Assembly (NCBI GenBank): GCA_039000515.1
Contig: JBCFYV010000210.1
Coordinates: forward strand, 1-64,000
DNA length: 64,000 nt
Origin: Timema cristinae
Lineage: Eukaryota > Arthropoda > Insecta > Phasmatodea > Timematidae
Direction: 5' to 3'
Shown: positions 45,985 through 57,652 of the stretch, in pieces
How the letters are laid out: each line of letters begins with the position of its first letter
How positions within the stretch are numbered: position 1 is the stretch's first letter
Made by a program: the position numbers and the translations under genes
The notes under the pieces: model-generated
The model's input: only the letters and a program-made list of their open reading frames with translations
Told to the model about the DNA's origin: nothing
Databases searched by the model: none

Positions 45985-46415
45985 TAAAAATAAAAAAATA
46001 CAGGAATCGAGGCTGAGCCCTTTAACTTATTGCTTTATTGCAATAAAATTATCCTACTGGGATTCGTTTTCGGTTAGAGTCATTTTTCACTGATAATTTA
46101 AGACCTAGTCTTGATTCTGAGTTTTTGATATGCGTAGATATTCAATAGAACATCACGTTAAAATTAAAATCTTTTATTACATACTTAGCTGAATAATATT
46201 CCTCCCAGGTGTCAGATGACACAAGTATGATCGCTCGTATAGTATTGGTTGTTCATATGTAACCTACTGTTACACACGTCCATCACAATATAGGCCTTCA
46301 ACGCTGAGGTAAGAATGAGCTGAAACATGGGTTTAATCGTAGATAGCTCAATAGTAGAGTATCGGTAACCTAAGACAGATGTCTCGAGCTCAATTCCATT
46401 GTTCATGTGTCTTGT
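45985..46415. mobile_element. tRNA-armed palindromic element, strongly diverged (in family Y copy 2)
   Basis: Left arm (minus sense) near 45990-46070 (AATCGAGGCTGAGCC to CTACTGGGATTCG), right arm (plus sense) near 46335-46415 (GATAGCTCAATAGTAGAGTA to CATGTGTC). It keeps the general design of the 10012 element but pairing is poor. A GTGTCAGATGACAC palindrome occurs at 46210-46223. Confidence 0.45.
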
Positions 46416-47117
46416 TAACTAATTTAAATTAAATATAATGTAGTAACATGGTTAGAAGAAGTTATTGAAAATCACTATTACTAAAATTTCGAAACTTACC
46501 GATTATATTTTATGTCAGTATTATTGATATCGGAATATTTGTATTTGGTTTAGCACGTAATGACTGGGCTGCCGATTGCAACTCATGGGCGTGGGGGTTA
46601 AAGTGCCGGGGACTCAGCTACCTCTGGAGGTATATACCAGCATACACCCTATTCTTCAAGAACATCGCGGGCTATGTATATGATTTTTAATAATGCTATT
46701 TATATATGTATTTATTGATGTAACTCCCGCAAAATTTTAGTTTCTACATAACTCAAGCAACCAACACAGGTTATACCAAAGTTTTTTTGAAGTTATACTT
46801 CTTTAGGCGCGTTATGAAAAAATGATGAGAGTGAAATTTTAAGATGCGCGCGCATCACTGTAACACAAAAGTAACAGGTTGAAGTTAAACCGCTCATTAA
46901 GTCTCGAAAAAAAAAAAAAAAAGCTACCAACAAAATAGAAATAGAACCTCTGTTAGTCGCGCATGTTGGTACGCTCATAGAGAAATGTATACTATGTTAT
47001 TCCTTTCTCTATGGTACGCTCGTCGCCTCTGATCACTGTTTTCATATATATAATATTTATCCACATGTTTCTACTTATTATTCCCTTACTCAACATATTC
47101 TTATTTTATATATTGAC

Positions 47118-47606
47118 TAGATAGCTGTTGCCCGCGGCTTTGCTCGTGTGGAAGTTGATTATATACAAATACGAAAATATACATATGTATTTACAGATTA
47201 ATTTAAAATATTACGTTACGTTGATGACCATAACTTGACCTCAGATCAAAAATAATGCAAGTCCGATACAAACTTTCACCCCATTTTTCATCCCTTATTA
47301 AATAAAATTTCCAAAATTCATGAAACACATATTTATTTGTTTTACGTCAATAACCGAAATACAAAATTTTGTTTATGTAACTTCCAAAATGACGGACTTT
47401 CAGACATATTATCATATATTTTATCATCCCCTATTTTGACCCCTTTGGGGTGGTATTTTCTAAGATCCTTTCTTAGTGGGTGCCTACATAACAAAATGAA
47501 TATACAGTCCGAATTTAATGCTTGTAGCCTTGATAGTTTGCGCTCGGCGATGATGAATCAGTCAGTCAGTCAGTCAGTTAGGACATGTTATTTTATAAGT
47601 ATAGAC
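47118..47606 (+). mobile_element. Unclassified 490-bp dispersed element, copy 1
   Basis: Begins AGATAGCTGTTGCCCGCGGC, ends GGACATGTTATTTTATAAGT-ATAGA, and contains a (CAGT)n stretch near the end (47559-47578). About 95 percent identical by eye to 49558-50046. Elements with this TAGCTGTTGCCCGCGGCTT start are common in insects. I could not place it in a class: there are no inverted ends and no tail. Confidence 0.7.
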
Positions 47607-47745
47607 TAGCTGATTGACCTTGCGTTGAGGTATGAAAATGATTGTGATAAGCAGCTGTACTAATAAACACGTTGGCGACCTCTGGAATGTTTCTAATGTT
47701 TTATTTAACTGTCGCAATACGAACCGCTAGAGTTTCAAATATTAA

Positions 47746-47818
47746 GGTTCCGTGGTGTAGTGGTTATCACATCTGCTTTACACGCAGAAGGTCTCCAGTT
47801 CGATCCTGGATGGAATCA
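47746..47818 (+). tRNA. tRNA-Val (anticodon TAC)
   Basis: A complete 73-nt cloverleaf. Acceptor GGTTCCG pairs with TGGAATC (two G-U). The A box is TGGTGTAGTGG. The anticodon stem is TCTGC/GCAGA with loop TTTACAC, so anticodon TAC (Val). The T-arm is CTCCAGTTCGATCCTGGAT with an intact GTTCGATCC B box, and the discriminator is A. A T-run (TTTTT at about 47824) follows as a pol III terminator. No intron. Very close to insect tRNA-Val(UAC). The G-U pairs in the acceptor leave some chance that it is a decayed or SINE-borne copy. Confidence 0.85.
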
Positions 47819-48117
47819 AGTCATTTTTAACTTTTATTATTCATTTTATTGATTTTAAAGTATAATCATATATTTAAACTTTAATCAAATTATATAAGTT
47901 GTTTTAATTATAAAGGATTATATATTGAGCCCTAAAATTATAATTTAATATTCATTGTTATTGTATATAATTACTATATATTATATTTTTTCCATTAGTA
48001 TATTTAAGCACCACGTGATTATTTTAAATGATATCTGATAAAATAAATCAGTCCATATTGTTGGAAGTTAAGATAAGAACTAATCAGTACGTCCCCTGAT
48101 CTATTGGTCGATACTAC

Positions 48118-48344
48118 TTGCCACGTGATCTATCTGATTACCAAACCCTTCTTTCACCTCTGACAAGACGTGTATTAATCACACCTTGTGAATGTGGGGA
48201 ATGCCAGGCCTCCACTGTGGTTCGGATCCCACGTAAAACTGTAGGTCCTCCATTTCCTTTCACAATTACCCTACCATTACACATTAGCGTAATTGTTTAC
48301 GGGTAGTAAGAGGCGGTGCTAATAATAAATAATAAGTAATAAAA
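48118..48344 (+). mobile_element. tRNA-derived SINE, 5'-truncated copy
   Basis: Body and tail of the SINE family of 19584 and 23642 without the tRNA-like head: CTGATTACCAAACCCTTC, CTGACAAGACGTGTATTAAT, CATTACACATTAGCGTAA, then GAGGCGGTGCTAATAATAA. Target duplications are not clear. Confidence 0.78.
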
Positions 48345-48430
48345 ATTGTCACGCTGATAGTGTGACCTTGAGAGTGCGTGAAGCAGATAGATAGCATTTA
48401 GTATTGATAAATGTTTCACAACATCTTGTC

Positions 48431-48504
48431 GGCGCCGTGGCTTAGTTGGTTAAAGCGCCTGTCTAGTAAACAGGAGATCGAAATTTCGAATCCCACCGGA
48501 GTCT
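48431..48504 (+). pseudogene. tRNA-Thr (anticodon AGT) pseudogene
   Basis: The 5' two-thirds match insect tRNA-Thr(AGU): GGCGCCGTGGCTTAGTTGG, then anticodon stem CCTGT/ACAGG with loop CTAGTAA, giving AGT. The T-arm is damaged (GAAAT facing CCCAC do not pair) and the acceptor CGGAGTC has a mismatch with GGCGCCG. Box A is intact and box B (TTTCGAATCCC) is altered. A decayed gene is likelier than a functional tRNA. A T-run (TTTT at 48504) follows. Confidence 0.65.
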
Positions 48505-49351
48505 TTTGAAGATACAACTTTATTTTATTTTGACTTATTTCATCAATTTGAGTTTGATAGTCATTTATATCAAATATAATAAAACACTTTTATTCCTTCT
48601 TATAAGACAGTTTTTTTCTGCAATGTTTATTTATATGTTAAAGAAGTAATTGAGATATTTGTAGAGTCACAATGAAACAAGAATTAACCCATTAATTTTT
48701 TTTCGCCCAATCTTATCACCCATTTGGTTTAACGACACCCACACACGAATGATTATGAAAATTAGCTATTATTAAATAATATATTGTATTTAAATTACTT
48801 ATAATGGGCTGAAAATATTAGATTTTTTTTGCCGGACGTTAGTTTGTTGGAACTATTTCTATTGGAATTATTTTGGCATATTCAAGGTACGCTTTGCTGT
48901 GACGTCATGACCACTCAAGATGGATTCCAATGTTGATGAACTTACGTGTTATTCAGCGAGTTTTAAAGGTGTATAATTGAAATGAAAACTAGAAATTGTC
49001 AAATAATTCTATAAATACTCTTACAGTGTCAAATAATTTTCATTTTAGTTTTATCATGACTTTTATTTATTGTAGACGCATTTTTTCTATAATTCATACA
49101 ACTTAGATGATTTGGCTTAGTCAAGATAATGTCTTGTAGGACTCTTCTTGCCAGGATGTAGATTAAAAGAGTCCGCGGAAGAATACATCAATCTAAGGAT
49201 AGGAAACATGAAAAAGCTAATTTTAAAAAGCACGTCGATGTTTTTGAGATGCAAATAGTATAGTGAACATGTAAACTCGTCAAAGGAAGAGGGGAAGTGA
49301 CATCAGCAGGTGAAAACTTAAAAGAGGCTTCGCAGAGTGAACTTCTCATTT

Positions 49352-49354
<3 letters not shown>

Positions 49355-49413
<59 letters not shown>
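49355..49413. repeat. (TC)n microsatellite
   Basis: About 29 uninterrupted TC units. Confidence 0.97.
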
Positions 49414-49415
<2 letters not shown>

Positions 49416-49557
49416 TTTCGTACAATAGAGTAGGCAACATCGTTAAATTTGCTGATACTTGAGCTCATTTGAACTAAGAATAAACAGCAACCAGCAGTCG
49501 TACAATTTACTCACGATCATAAGTTTACAAGAATATCGTTTTCTTTTATAGTAGTAC

Positions 49558-50046
49558 TAGATAGCTGTTGCCCGCGGCTTTGCTCGCGTGGAAGTTGATT
49601 ATATACAAATACGAAAATATACATATGTATTTACACATTAATTTAAAATATTACGTTACGTTGATGACCATAACTTGACCTCAGATCAAAAATAATGCAA
49701 GTCCGATACAAACTTTCACCTCCTTTTCCATCCCTTATTAAATAAAATTTCCAAAATTCCTGAAACACGTATTTATTGGTTTTACGTCAATAACCGAAAT
49801 ACAAAATTTTGTTTATGCAACTTTCAAAATGACGGACTTTCATACATATTATCATACATATTATCATCCCCTATTTTGACCCCATTGGAGTGGAATTTTC
49901 TAAAATCCTTTCTTAGTGGGTGCCTACATTACAAAATGAATATACAGTCCGAATTTCATGCTTGTAGCCTTGATAGTTTGCGCTCGGCGATGATGAATCA
50001 GTCAGTCAGTCAGTCAATCAGGACATGTTATTTTATAAGTATAGAT
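49558..50046 (+). mobile_element. Unclassified 490-bp dispersed element, copy 2
   Basis: The second copy of the element at 47118, in the same orientation about 2.4 kb downstream, with the same start (AGATAGCTGTTGCCC), the same (CAGT)n-type stretch (50000-50015) and the same end. Scattered substitutions show independent ageing. After it, GTACCTCCTACAAAATTTTC with CACTCAACCAACACAGTAAT (about 50045-50100) matches the end of family Y near 46720-46770 and the inverted copy near 24700. Confidence 0.7.
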
Positions 50047-50109
50047 GTACCTCCTACAAAATTTTCATTCCTAACTAAATCACTCAACCAACACAGTAAT
50101 ATATACTAG

Positions 50110-52000
50110 TATTATAAAGAGGAAAGGTTTAGTTTTTTTGTTTTTTGTTTCTTTGTTTGTAATGGATAAAATCAAAAACTACTCGACCGTTTTTAAAAAT
50201 TCTTTCACCAATATAAATCTGCATTATCAACGAGTAGCATAGGCAATATTTTGTTTTGAAAATTTAATTTATTCCTCATAAGAATGTCGATAGTATATTA
50301 TATAGTCGTTGGAAAAAAGGTTTTTGAAGGGAAAGTGGAGTTGGAGAAGGGGGCGGGGGAAGAGGAAAGAGAAATAGATGTATTGACGAGGAACGCAAAA
50401 TAAAAGATTAAAATAAAGTTTTGGGAAACGAGGGGAGTAAATGAAAGTGGAGGAAGCTGAAAAATTAATTTGATTTTAACAATTTGTTTGATTGGTGTAT
50501 ACACAATTCCTTTCGCTCCTAGATCAAACAAAATTATAGAGGAATGAGATGAAAATAAGAGGGAGGATAGAAAAATGGAGCGGGCTATACAGAGTTGTTA
50601 GGACTGTATTTTCAAAAAAAAAATTAAGTTAAAAACTATATTTGTTTTTATGTTGACATGATGGATGATTTGAAACTATATCGTGAGGACGGTTGATTGA
50701 AATAATTTTAACTATAAATAAAATATTATACAAAAAAACAGTCATTCAATTCAAAGAAAATTCCCATAGAGACGTTTCAAGAGCATGTCCTCAATTTCAG
50801 TAAAATTTAAATCTATCTAAGTTGGGGGTGATGTATTTCTCACGTCACTTTGTAAATAATAGGCCTATAATAATGTACGGATGTGCACTGTCAGACAATA
50901 GAAAGAAGCTTGAAATTAGCTTCCAATAAAATTAAATGAAGATCATATGTTGTATCGACTCTTTAAAGTTTGATGTCTTTGATGTCAAACTTCAACAGAG
51001 AATCACTGAATCGTGAATCTTACACAATTAGTGATTTAGTAAGACGTAAGGGGGAGGAAGCGGACGGAGCTAGAAACGTTTCTCACTCCATTAAAAACAC
51101 TGTCTTTAACTCACTGACAGTTTTTGTGACTTTAATTAATAACCAAAAGAGCAGAAAACTTAAGGCCCTGCCCTGTCGAGTGGTGGGTGGATGGATCATG
51201 GAACCTGTAAATGGTGCTATCTACAGGACAGGTCTTGCGGAAAAATCATACATTTGGAAATATCAGTTTTCTCAAGAACGTGTAAAATTTTTATGGTAAT
51301 ATTTTCAACACCTATTCTAAGATAATGTATCGATGTTTATTAGGCGTTATATTTTCTTATTTTTTGTTATGAAACCTACAGTTTTATATTTAGTAATGTA
51401 TAAATTATGAATATTTGATCACTGGTAAAATTAATACTGTATAAATTTGGGAAGGAATATTTTAATAACTATAAAAATCAACGTGATTTTAAAAATCATG
51501 TATAGTTTTACCTTTTCTCAAAAAATTATGATTTTCAGCACTAATATTTTAAACTGACGTGTTTAGACATTTTACTACATATTATCCTAGTCCACTTGTG
51601 TACAGCAAGAGCAATACTATCATAAGCTTCTCCCGTCCAAGACGGTCATTGGTAGGACTATTATCACATTATTTTAACTTTTGTTTGGAAAACAAATAAA
51701 AACGGTGAGAATGTCGGTATTATGATTAGAGCACGGTGCGAAGTGTTTACATTAAATTCGCCATTCAACAACCACACAAGAGTTTGAATCAATGAAAGTC
51801 CACTATTTAGGGATCTCAGCTCTTTCCACAACAATTATTAATATAAGAGTTTTATTTACAGCAGTTTACAGTTCTTTGGACATATTTTATTGGTTTTTAG
51901 TTCACAGAAGGATTATCTTAGTGCTAGCAAACGCAACTGACGTGCTCGATACTCAGGCAGGATTCTCTCGTTGAATGTATTTAATAATGTCGTCCTCGTG
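50110..52000. other. Mostly unassigned sequence
   Basis: Purine-rich block at 50325-50360 and 50540-50580. One unassigned reading frame (50970-51299) is listed separately. Nothing else recognised. Confidence 0.4.
50970..51299 (+). CDS. Unassigned 109-codon reading frame
   Basis: Not recognised. It begins MMSLMSNFNRESLNRESYTI and has a mixed, protein-like composition (VRRKGEEADGARN, VTLINNQKSRKLKALPC, GGWIMEPVNGAIYRTGLAEK), less AT-biased than its surroundings. The start is uncertain because three in-frame ATGs cluster at the front. No zinc motif, transmembrane segment or catalytic signature is seen. It may be an exon, a relic, or chance. Confidence 0.25.
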   Translation: MMSLMSNFNRESLNRESYTISDLVRRKGEEADGARNVSHSIKNTVFNSLTVFVTLINNQKSRKLKALPCRVVGGWIMEPVNGAIYRTGLAEKSYIWKYQFSQERVKFLW

Positions 52001-52500
52001 AGTGTTCTGTCTAGTAAAGCAATATGTGTTGTCCTAAGGGGTCCTCTACCAGAGGGCCGTGGTGCCACCGTCTAGTTTTCCAGTCCCTCGATCTGTTTAT
52101 CCTCCCGTTGCTCCATCTCACTCTAACTCTACCATAATCATCTCCCGCTTCACTTCCTACGTCTGGTCACCCATCCTTCAATGTTTTCTACCTAGTCGTT
52201 CTCCCTAAATGTATAAATGTATATATTATAAGGTCCCTGTCGGCCCCATACTGGCGACTGGGGGGGGGGGGGGGGGGGGTTAGTCAATTTTCCCGCCTGT
52301 ACAACCTTTGGATAACTATAATCAGCCCACCAAGGCTACAAAGATTTTCATTTTTAACGTGTATTTTGTTTCTAAGTTGGTTAACGTCCAAGAGCACCAT
52401 CGGGGCTGGTGTTTGTATTATTTATGTCATTTATATTCTATGTTTATACATGTTATTCCTAATTATCACTACAAACAATAAAATCCTAACAAACAAACTA
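52001..52500 (+). other. GC-shifted segment, possibly a retroelement 3' end
   Basis: Moderately GC-rich non-coding sequence (GGGTCCTCTACCAGAGGGCC near 52039, CTGTCGGCCCCATACTGG near 52238), a G20 run, a GGGGCTGGTGTTTG block near 52402 and an AC-rich end (AAACAATAAAATCCTAACAA). It lies between copies of a short repeat (TGCTCGATACTCAGGCAGGA at 51942; TGCTCAGCTCTCAGGTAGGA at 52504; third copy at 52553), as if inserted into a small tandem array. The family was not recognised. Confidence 0.35.
52260..52279. repeat. Poly-G run (G20)
   Basis: Twenty consecutive G, the longest G homopolymer in the window. The true length is likely uncertain in the assembly. Confidence 0.9.
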
Positions 52501-52599
52501 ACATGCTCAGCTCTCAGGTAGGATTGTCTCAGTACTGGGGAACTATACTGAAATGCTCAGCTCTCAGGCGTAGTTTCTAACGCGCTAGTTTCGTATTGA

Positions 52600-55500
52600 A
52601 CTATCCCGCCGAGGACGGGGATATTAAGGTCTGAATCTAGGATGGGTGGACTGGGGATGAATTTTCCTAAATGCTGTTTCCATTTCCACTCTCCCTCCAC
52701 ATATATGTGTATTTTCAAGGACAGAGTGTTTAATGTTATAAACAATTTATACAATACAAAATAGTTAATAGAAAAAAATTAGAAACATTGTATATCTCAT
52801 ACACCATATTAACAAAGAGTCACCAACTATTATTTCAATAATTTTGATTGAAAATATTCCTGTGCAAACATATGATCGGGTGTGAAGTTTCATCACATAT
52901 GTTAATAAATAAAATAAACCCATTTAAAATTTCAAAGAATGTGTAAAATCCACAATGCAATATCTTAAGGATAAACGAATAACTCTCAAATTCACAGAAA
53001 AAAATACCATAATTATAATTTTGAAAAGGTCAGAACTTATGAGTTAGAGGATCAAATAATGAAGTTTTGGTTAAAACAAATATTTTCTCTCAATTTGGTG
53101 TGAAAATAAATGAAAGGTGCCCCGGACAGAATTTCTCGCTCTTTTATTTAAATATGGAAACATTTACTAAAACTCGTAAGATCATTGAAACTAAAAAATA
53201 TATTATTATTATTATTATTTAGCACCGCGTCTTACTACCAGTTCGGATTATACGCTAAATAATATACATTGATGCAGAATCATAATATTTAAAAGCATTC
53301 CATTCTAACACAGCAATAATCTCTTCATTACCCAGACCTGTATTTAAAACTATATATTTTCCTAATCGTTTGGAAATTATTGGTTTACAAAATATGTTAC
53401 ATTTAAAATTGATTTATTTTAATGTTCTTACAATTATTTAATAATAAATAATTTCTTAACTTTAATAGTTGCGTTGATTTGATCAACATTATTGATATCC
53501 GGCCATGTTAACAACCATCCAAGTCATTAGATTTGATAAATTTGTCACATAATATTGTTTATGATATTAAAAAGTGTCTGGAGACAAATTTTAATCAAAA
53601 TCTTTATATCTAATTTCCAAAATATTTATTTTAAACCACCCTTAACTCTAGGGTTGAATAGATGATTCCAAACATTCCTATTTATAACCTGTTAACTACC
53701 CCACATACCAGGTGTCAACACTCGGTAAAATGGTCTCAGCTCTAGGCCAAGATACAGACAAAACAGACAGAATCGAGAAATACTCTTTTTGTTTCGAAAA
53801 CATATAAATCCTAAATATTCATCGAAATCTCGAGGTCAAAAAAGTTCAATTACAATGTTATCTCTTTATGTTTATGAGAATAATTATAATATTATAGAGT
53901 TCTTGCAGTTTCTGATATATTCGTGGCTCTGAAGATATAAAATAATAACCGCACCTCCCCTCTGTGACCTTGAGGTATAAATGTGATCAACGCCAACCAA
54001 TAATACTGGTAAAATCTAGTAGAAAATATAAATATACTTTTACGTTAATTAGAACTTTAGTTATTCAGATCACTGCATAGCTGTTGTTCTCCAATATAAA
54101 TTTTGTTCTAAATGAATTATATTAACTAATATATACAAATAAAACTTAAAGGGCCTTGAAGAACCCATCCTCTTGTCTAAATCATATCGTCTTCTTTCTG
54201 GCTTTAAATTATCCAGAGCTTTAAGAGAGATAACGATTCTAGTTATAAAAACTGTATATTTCGATATTGTGTTAAAATGGTTAATTTGATATCTACAATT
54301 CTTATATTTTTAAAAGAAGAAGTTAGCTTATATTGTAAAACTTTTGGATACTGTTCTACTTGTTGGTGAAGAGACACACATCACGAAGTTTTAAATATTA
54401 ATGCATATAATATTAAAATATTCTGGAACTCACAACAAAGTTTCATTTAAATTGTTTACTATGTGTACGGAAAATAAATATTTTAATAAGATAAGGTAAA
54501 ACACAACAATAATATATATCCAGGAAACCATTTTTTATAATATATTGAAATATATCATGTTTCCTGGCAACAAATATTAATCATTTCTTGATTTTTTTAA
54601 AATGTAGGAGTTTGATTGATGAATCTAAGATTTATAAAGAATATAAATACCAATATTACACAACATACTCTAATATAATATTATCCACGACATTTCACGA
54701 ATTTTACGTACGAGTATAAAAGAATAAATGTATACCAAGGAATTTAATCTCCCAAGATACTCTGCCATCTATTTAAGGTATTCCATGTTAAAAACACGTA
54801 TTCCCTATAGGAATTTCCCACATGAATATCTCTTTATTATATTGATACTTTATCATGAAGTTGTATAAGGTTAACTGAAACAGTACTTTCCTAGTCATCA
54901 TTAGAACTACATAGATTACAAGTGTTAGAGTGTTTGTTTCATATGAATAGTGATAGATTTACGTCTAATATACCGGCCATTATTATAACTAACCTAATAA
55001 CAATACAAATAAATGATACCACTTTATTTTTATTAAATTGGTAAAGCTTTATCTTACTAAATCAAAGTACCAAAGTTTTAATCCCTGTCAGTTTATGTAG
55101 AGATTATTAAAACGAGATGGATTGTATGATGATCCTTGATTTTTTGTGAAGCAAGGTAGAAAATGGCCAGGGAAAAAAATCCGCTATATGAGTTAACAGT
55201 TCAGGCGGATCAAATCAAGAGAGAATAAAAAAATTATAATTTACAAACATATTCAGATATTATAATGATTTTTGAGGACTTGTTTGAATCCGGTCTCTAT
55301 CTGAATCTTTAGTTAATGAACCCTCACATTTTAAATTATGAACATTCCACCAAACAATCAAATAACATCAAGAAAAAGAAAACACCCCTTTCCAAATTTC
55401 CAATATCAAAAATTCCAAATACAAATATTTTAAATTGGTGGATCGACAGTTTGAGAGATTTACTCTCATTCGAAAAAATACCAATTCAGTCACCAACTCT

Positions 55501-55640
55501 AAATTTAAAAGTATCTCTTTGGAAGAAAATATAGAAATTACAGTTGAATATCCTGATGACGTAGACATTTCTATAACTTTAGAACTATTTTCTAAAACAA
55601 GTCACAAATAATTACAAAGTTCACTGACCCTTAATATTTT
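52600..55640 (+). repeat. Repeat family X, copy 2
   Basis: The fullest copy. 52600-53490 matches the inverted copy up to 35535. 53490-55450 matches 2156-4240. Shared blocks include CTATTTATAACCTGTTAACT (53679 and 2337), the ACACTCGGTAAAATGGTCTC block, and CACCAAACAATCAAATAA (55348, against 4077). The family X copy at 2156 is replaced by a Gypsy fragment after this point, whereas this copy continues. A 72-codon frame at 55316-55534 was not recognised. Confidence 0.68.
53200..53256 (-). repeat. SINE tail fragment, inverted, in family X copy 2
   Basis: (ATT)n followed by AGCACCGCGTCTTACTACCA and GTTCGGATTATACGC is the complement of the SINE 3' end (GTATAACCC...GACGCGGTGCTAATAATAA). The inverted family X copy at 34900 lacks it, so it inserted after the copies diverged. 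Confidence 0.75.
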
Positions 55641-57644
55641 ATCAGTGATAATACATCTCTTGGCGATGTTACAGAATTCTCAAAAACACCAAGTAATTAG
55701 AAATAAATATCAAAATAAAAATATTTAGAATGGTGGCATGGAAAAATAGTTGATTTCCCCTGAACATAATATTTTGAGGAGGAAGAATCTACATCTTATA
55801 CTGGAATATTCTTCAGGAGAATTGGGAGATGGATTCAGATATTAAATATTTTCAAAGAACATTATAAGTGGAGAATATCAATCAAAATTATGGTTTATTT
55901 AATAATTCCTCTTCAAAACTCTAAATTTCAAATTCAATATTAAATTTCAGAGAAGATCCTCACAAATTTTTTTACCACTACCTTTCTGTAAAGAACTATT
56001 CTTGTATTTCAATTTTTTTTTACCAACGCATATTACTACCAGTTCTATTTATACACTGATATCTCTATCAATTTGTTTTGTGCTTTTGAAAATAATTTCT
56101 TAGCGAGAGTCTATAGTGTAGACGAAGCTTCTGACTTATGCAGAATAAGATATCACACATTCATCTTTTATATGAGTTTTCTTGCTGGTAGGTTCTGGTG
56201 GTGATGAGACCGACAAAGCTGGTCTCTTTGTTGGTTTTGATGGACAAGGAATATCAATTTTATACTTGTGTGTTATTTAGCCACTGTAAAAAAAGAAAGA
56301 AATTTAATGTAAAAACTAAAGTAGGCAGACTAACAATTAAATGGAATACAACCATAACCACACTGTTTAAAAATTCTCATATTTCAAAGATCAGCCGGCA
56401 TTTTGAAAAATGGCACCAAATGCCAAAATTACAAAAGTTTCTCCCATGATAAATTTATCCCGAACATGTCAATAATAGACTGCAATCGTAAAAAAGATCC
56501 CCCCTAAAAAACGCACGGGCTTTGGTTTCTAGCCTAAATTATATGGGTTAATTTATAAGTATTGGTAACTATCTTTGTAAAGTGACAAAATTATATCAAA
56601 TTAATGTAATCAAATATATATTAAAATTGTTTTAATAACTTTTATAACTGTCCACTAATCTTGTTCTTATTCAAATCAGATTGATTTTTGTTTCGCAATG
56701 CATGGTCACAAATATTTGCCAATTTAATCGTTACTTATTCATACAATGCGCCTAAAATTTAGAATGGAATCAAGTGTGACATCCGAGAAGATATTACAAC
56801 ATTTCATATTAAACAATTAACCGTGATTAAGGTGATAGATTATATTAACAACCTCGTCATCTACTAACATTTGAAACTCATGGGAAAATATGTTGGGAGG
56901 AAATTTAAAAAAAACTTCATTTATATATATTCTTGGAATGATTTGGCTTCTTTTTCTGTTAAAATGACTTGAAGGGTAGGCCTACTATTCACAAGCAAAT
57001 GTCTTAAATATTGATCATATACCCATAACTCTTTATGATAAGAATAACTTACCATTGCAAAGTTATCATACGATTAAAAATAAACAAAACCTTTAATTGA
57101 AACTAGTTTTATAAAATTAATAATTTCTGAGGAACTGATTTATTTTTCCTAATCGAAGTCTGGAAAATGGGGAGTTGATTATTTTATCTTTTGTGAAAGC
57201 TTATTTAAAAGTTTTTTCTAAATGATTTTTTTTTTTTTGCAATGTATGCCTATATTATTTCGTTTATAATTTATTCAATGGCAATTTCCATTAATATTGT
57301 TTAGAATATCTTACGACTTTTAAATAAATATCTCCATGATTGCCGATTGGATAAAGGAGCGGATATTTCCGTGTGATCGACTGTACAAATATTTTTAGGA
57401 GATAGGGTGTACATTTCATGTTGGTTTCAATTGGGACACACACTCACACATTTACACTAAGGGATAAGGATGAGGATGAAAGACATTAGAGGAAGTGTAA
57501 TCAGTTTGTGTGAAGGATGATGAGGAAAGGAATATACATTTAAATACAACACTCTTATTAGTACCAACTGGGATTAGAACTCTAGCCTCCAAGTCCTTTG
57601 TTCCAGACAATATGGTGATATTTTCAAATAATAAACTAGGTATG
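55641..57644. other. AT-rich sequence, no gene seen; holds an inverted family X fragment
   Basis: A stretch at about 56960-57310 (AATAATTTCTGAGGAACTG, CGAAGTCTGGAAAATGGGGA, CAATTTCCATTAATATTG) resembles the 34800-34990 part of family X in the same orientation. The rest shows no recognised feature. Confidence 0.45.
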
Positions 57645-57652
57645 TTTTAATG

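Larger units (their letters stand above)
41943..46790 (+). repeat. Repeat family Y, copy 2
   Basis: Homologue of 5330-8750 in the same order: the GAAATATGTACA block (41970), GTGGTAAGCTACCAATAGA (44010, against 6276), ATCTACGGTATTAATC, the GIY-YIG relic (44318-44640), the CAAAACACTCTC block (45171), the tRNA-armed relic (45985-46415), and ATGACTGGGCTGC at 46560 (against 8689). Interrupted by extra sequence at about 42655-43760. Confidence 0.68.

Noticed and set aside
47337..47609. Protein frame ending in a Ser-Val-Gln run
   Set aside because: Lies in the 490-bp element and comes from its (CAGT)n stretch. The same frame recurs at 49876 with substitutions and no sign of selection.
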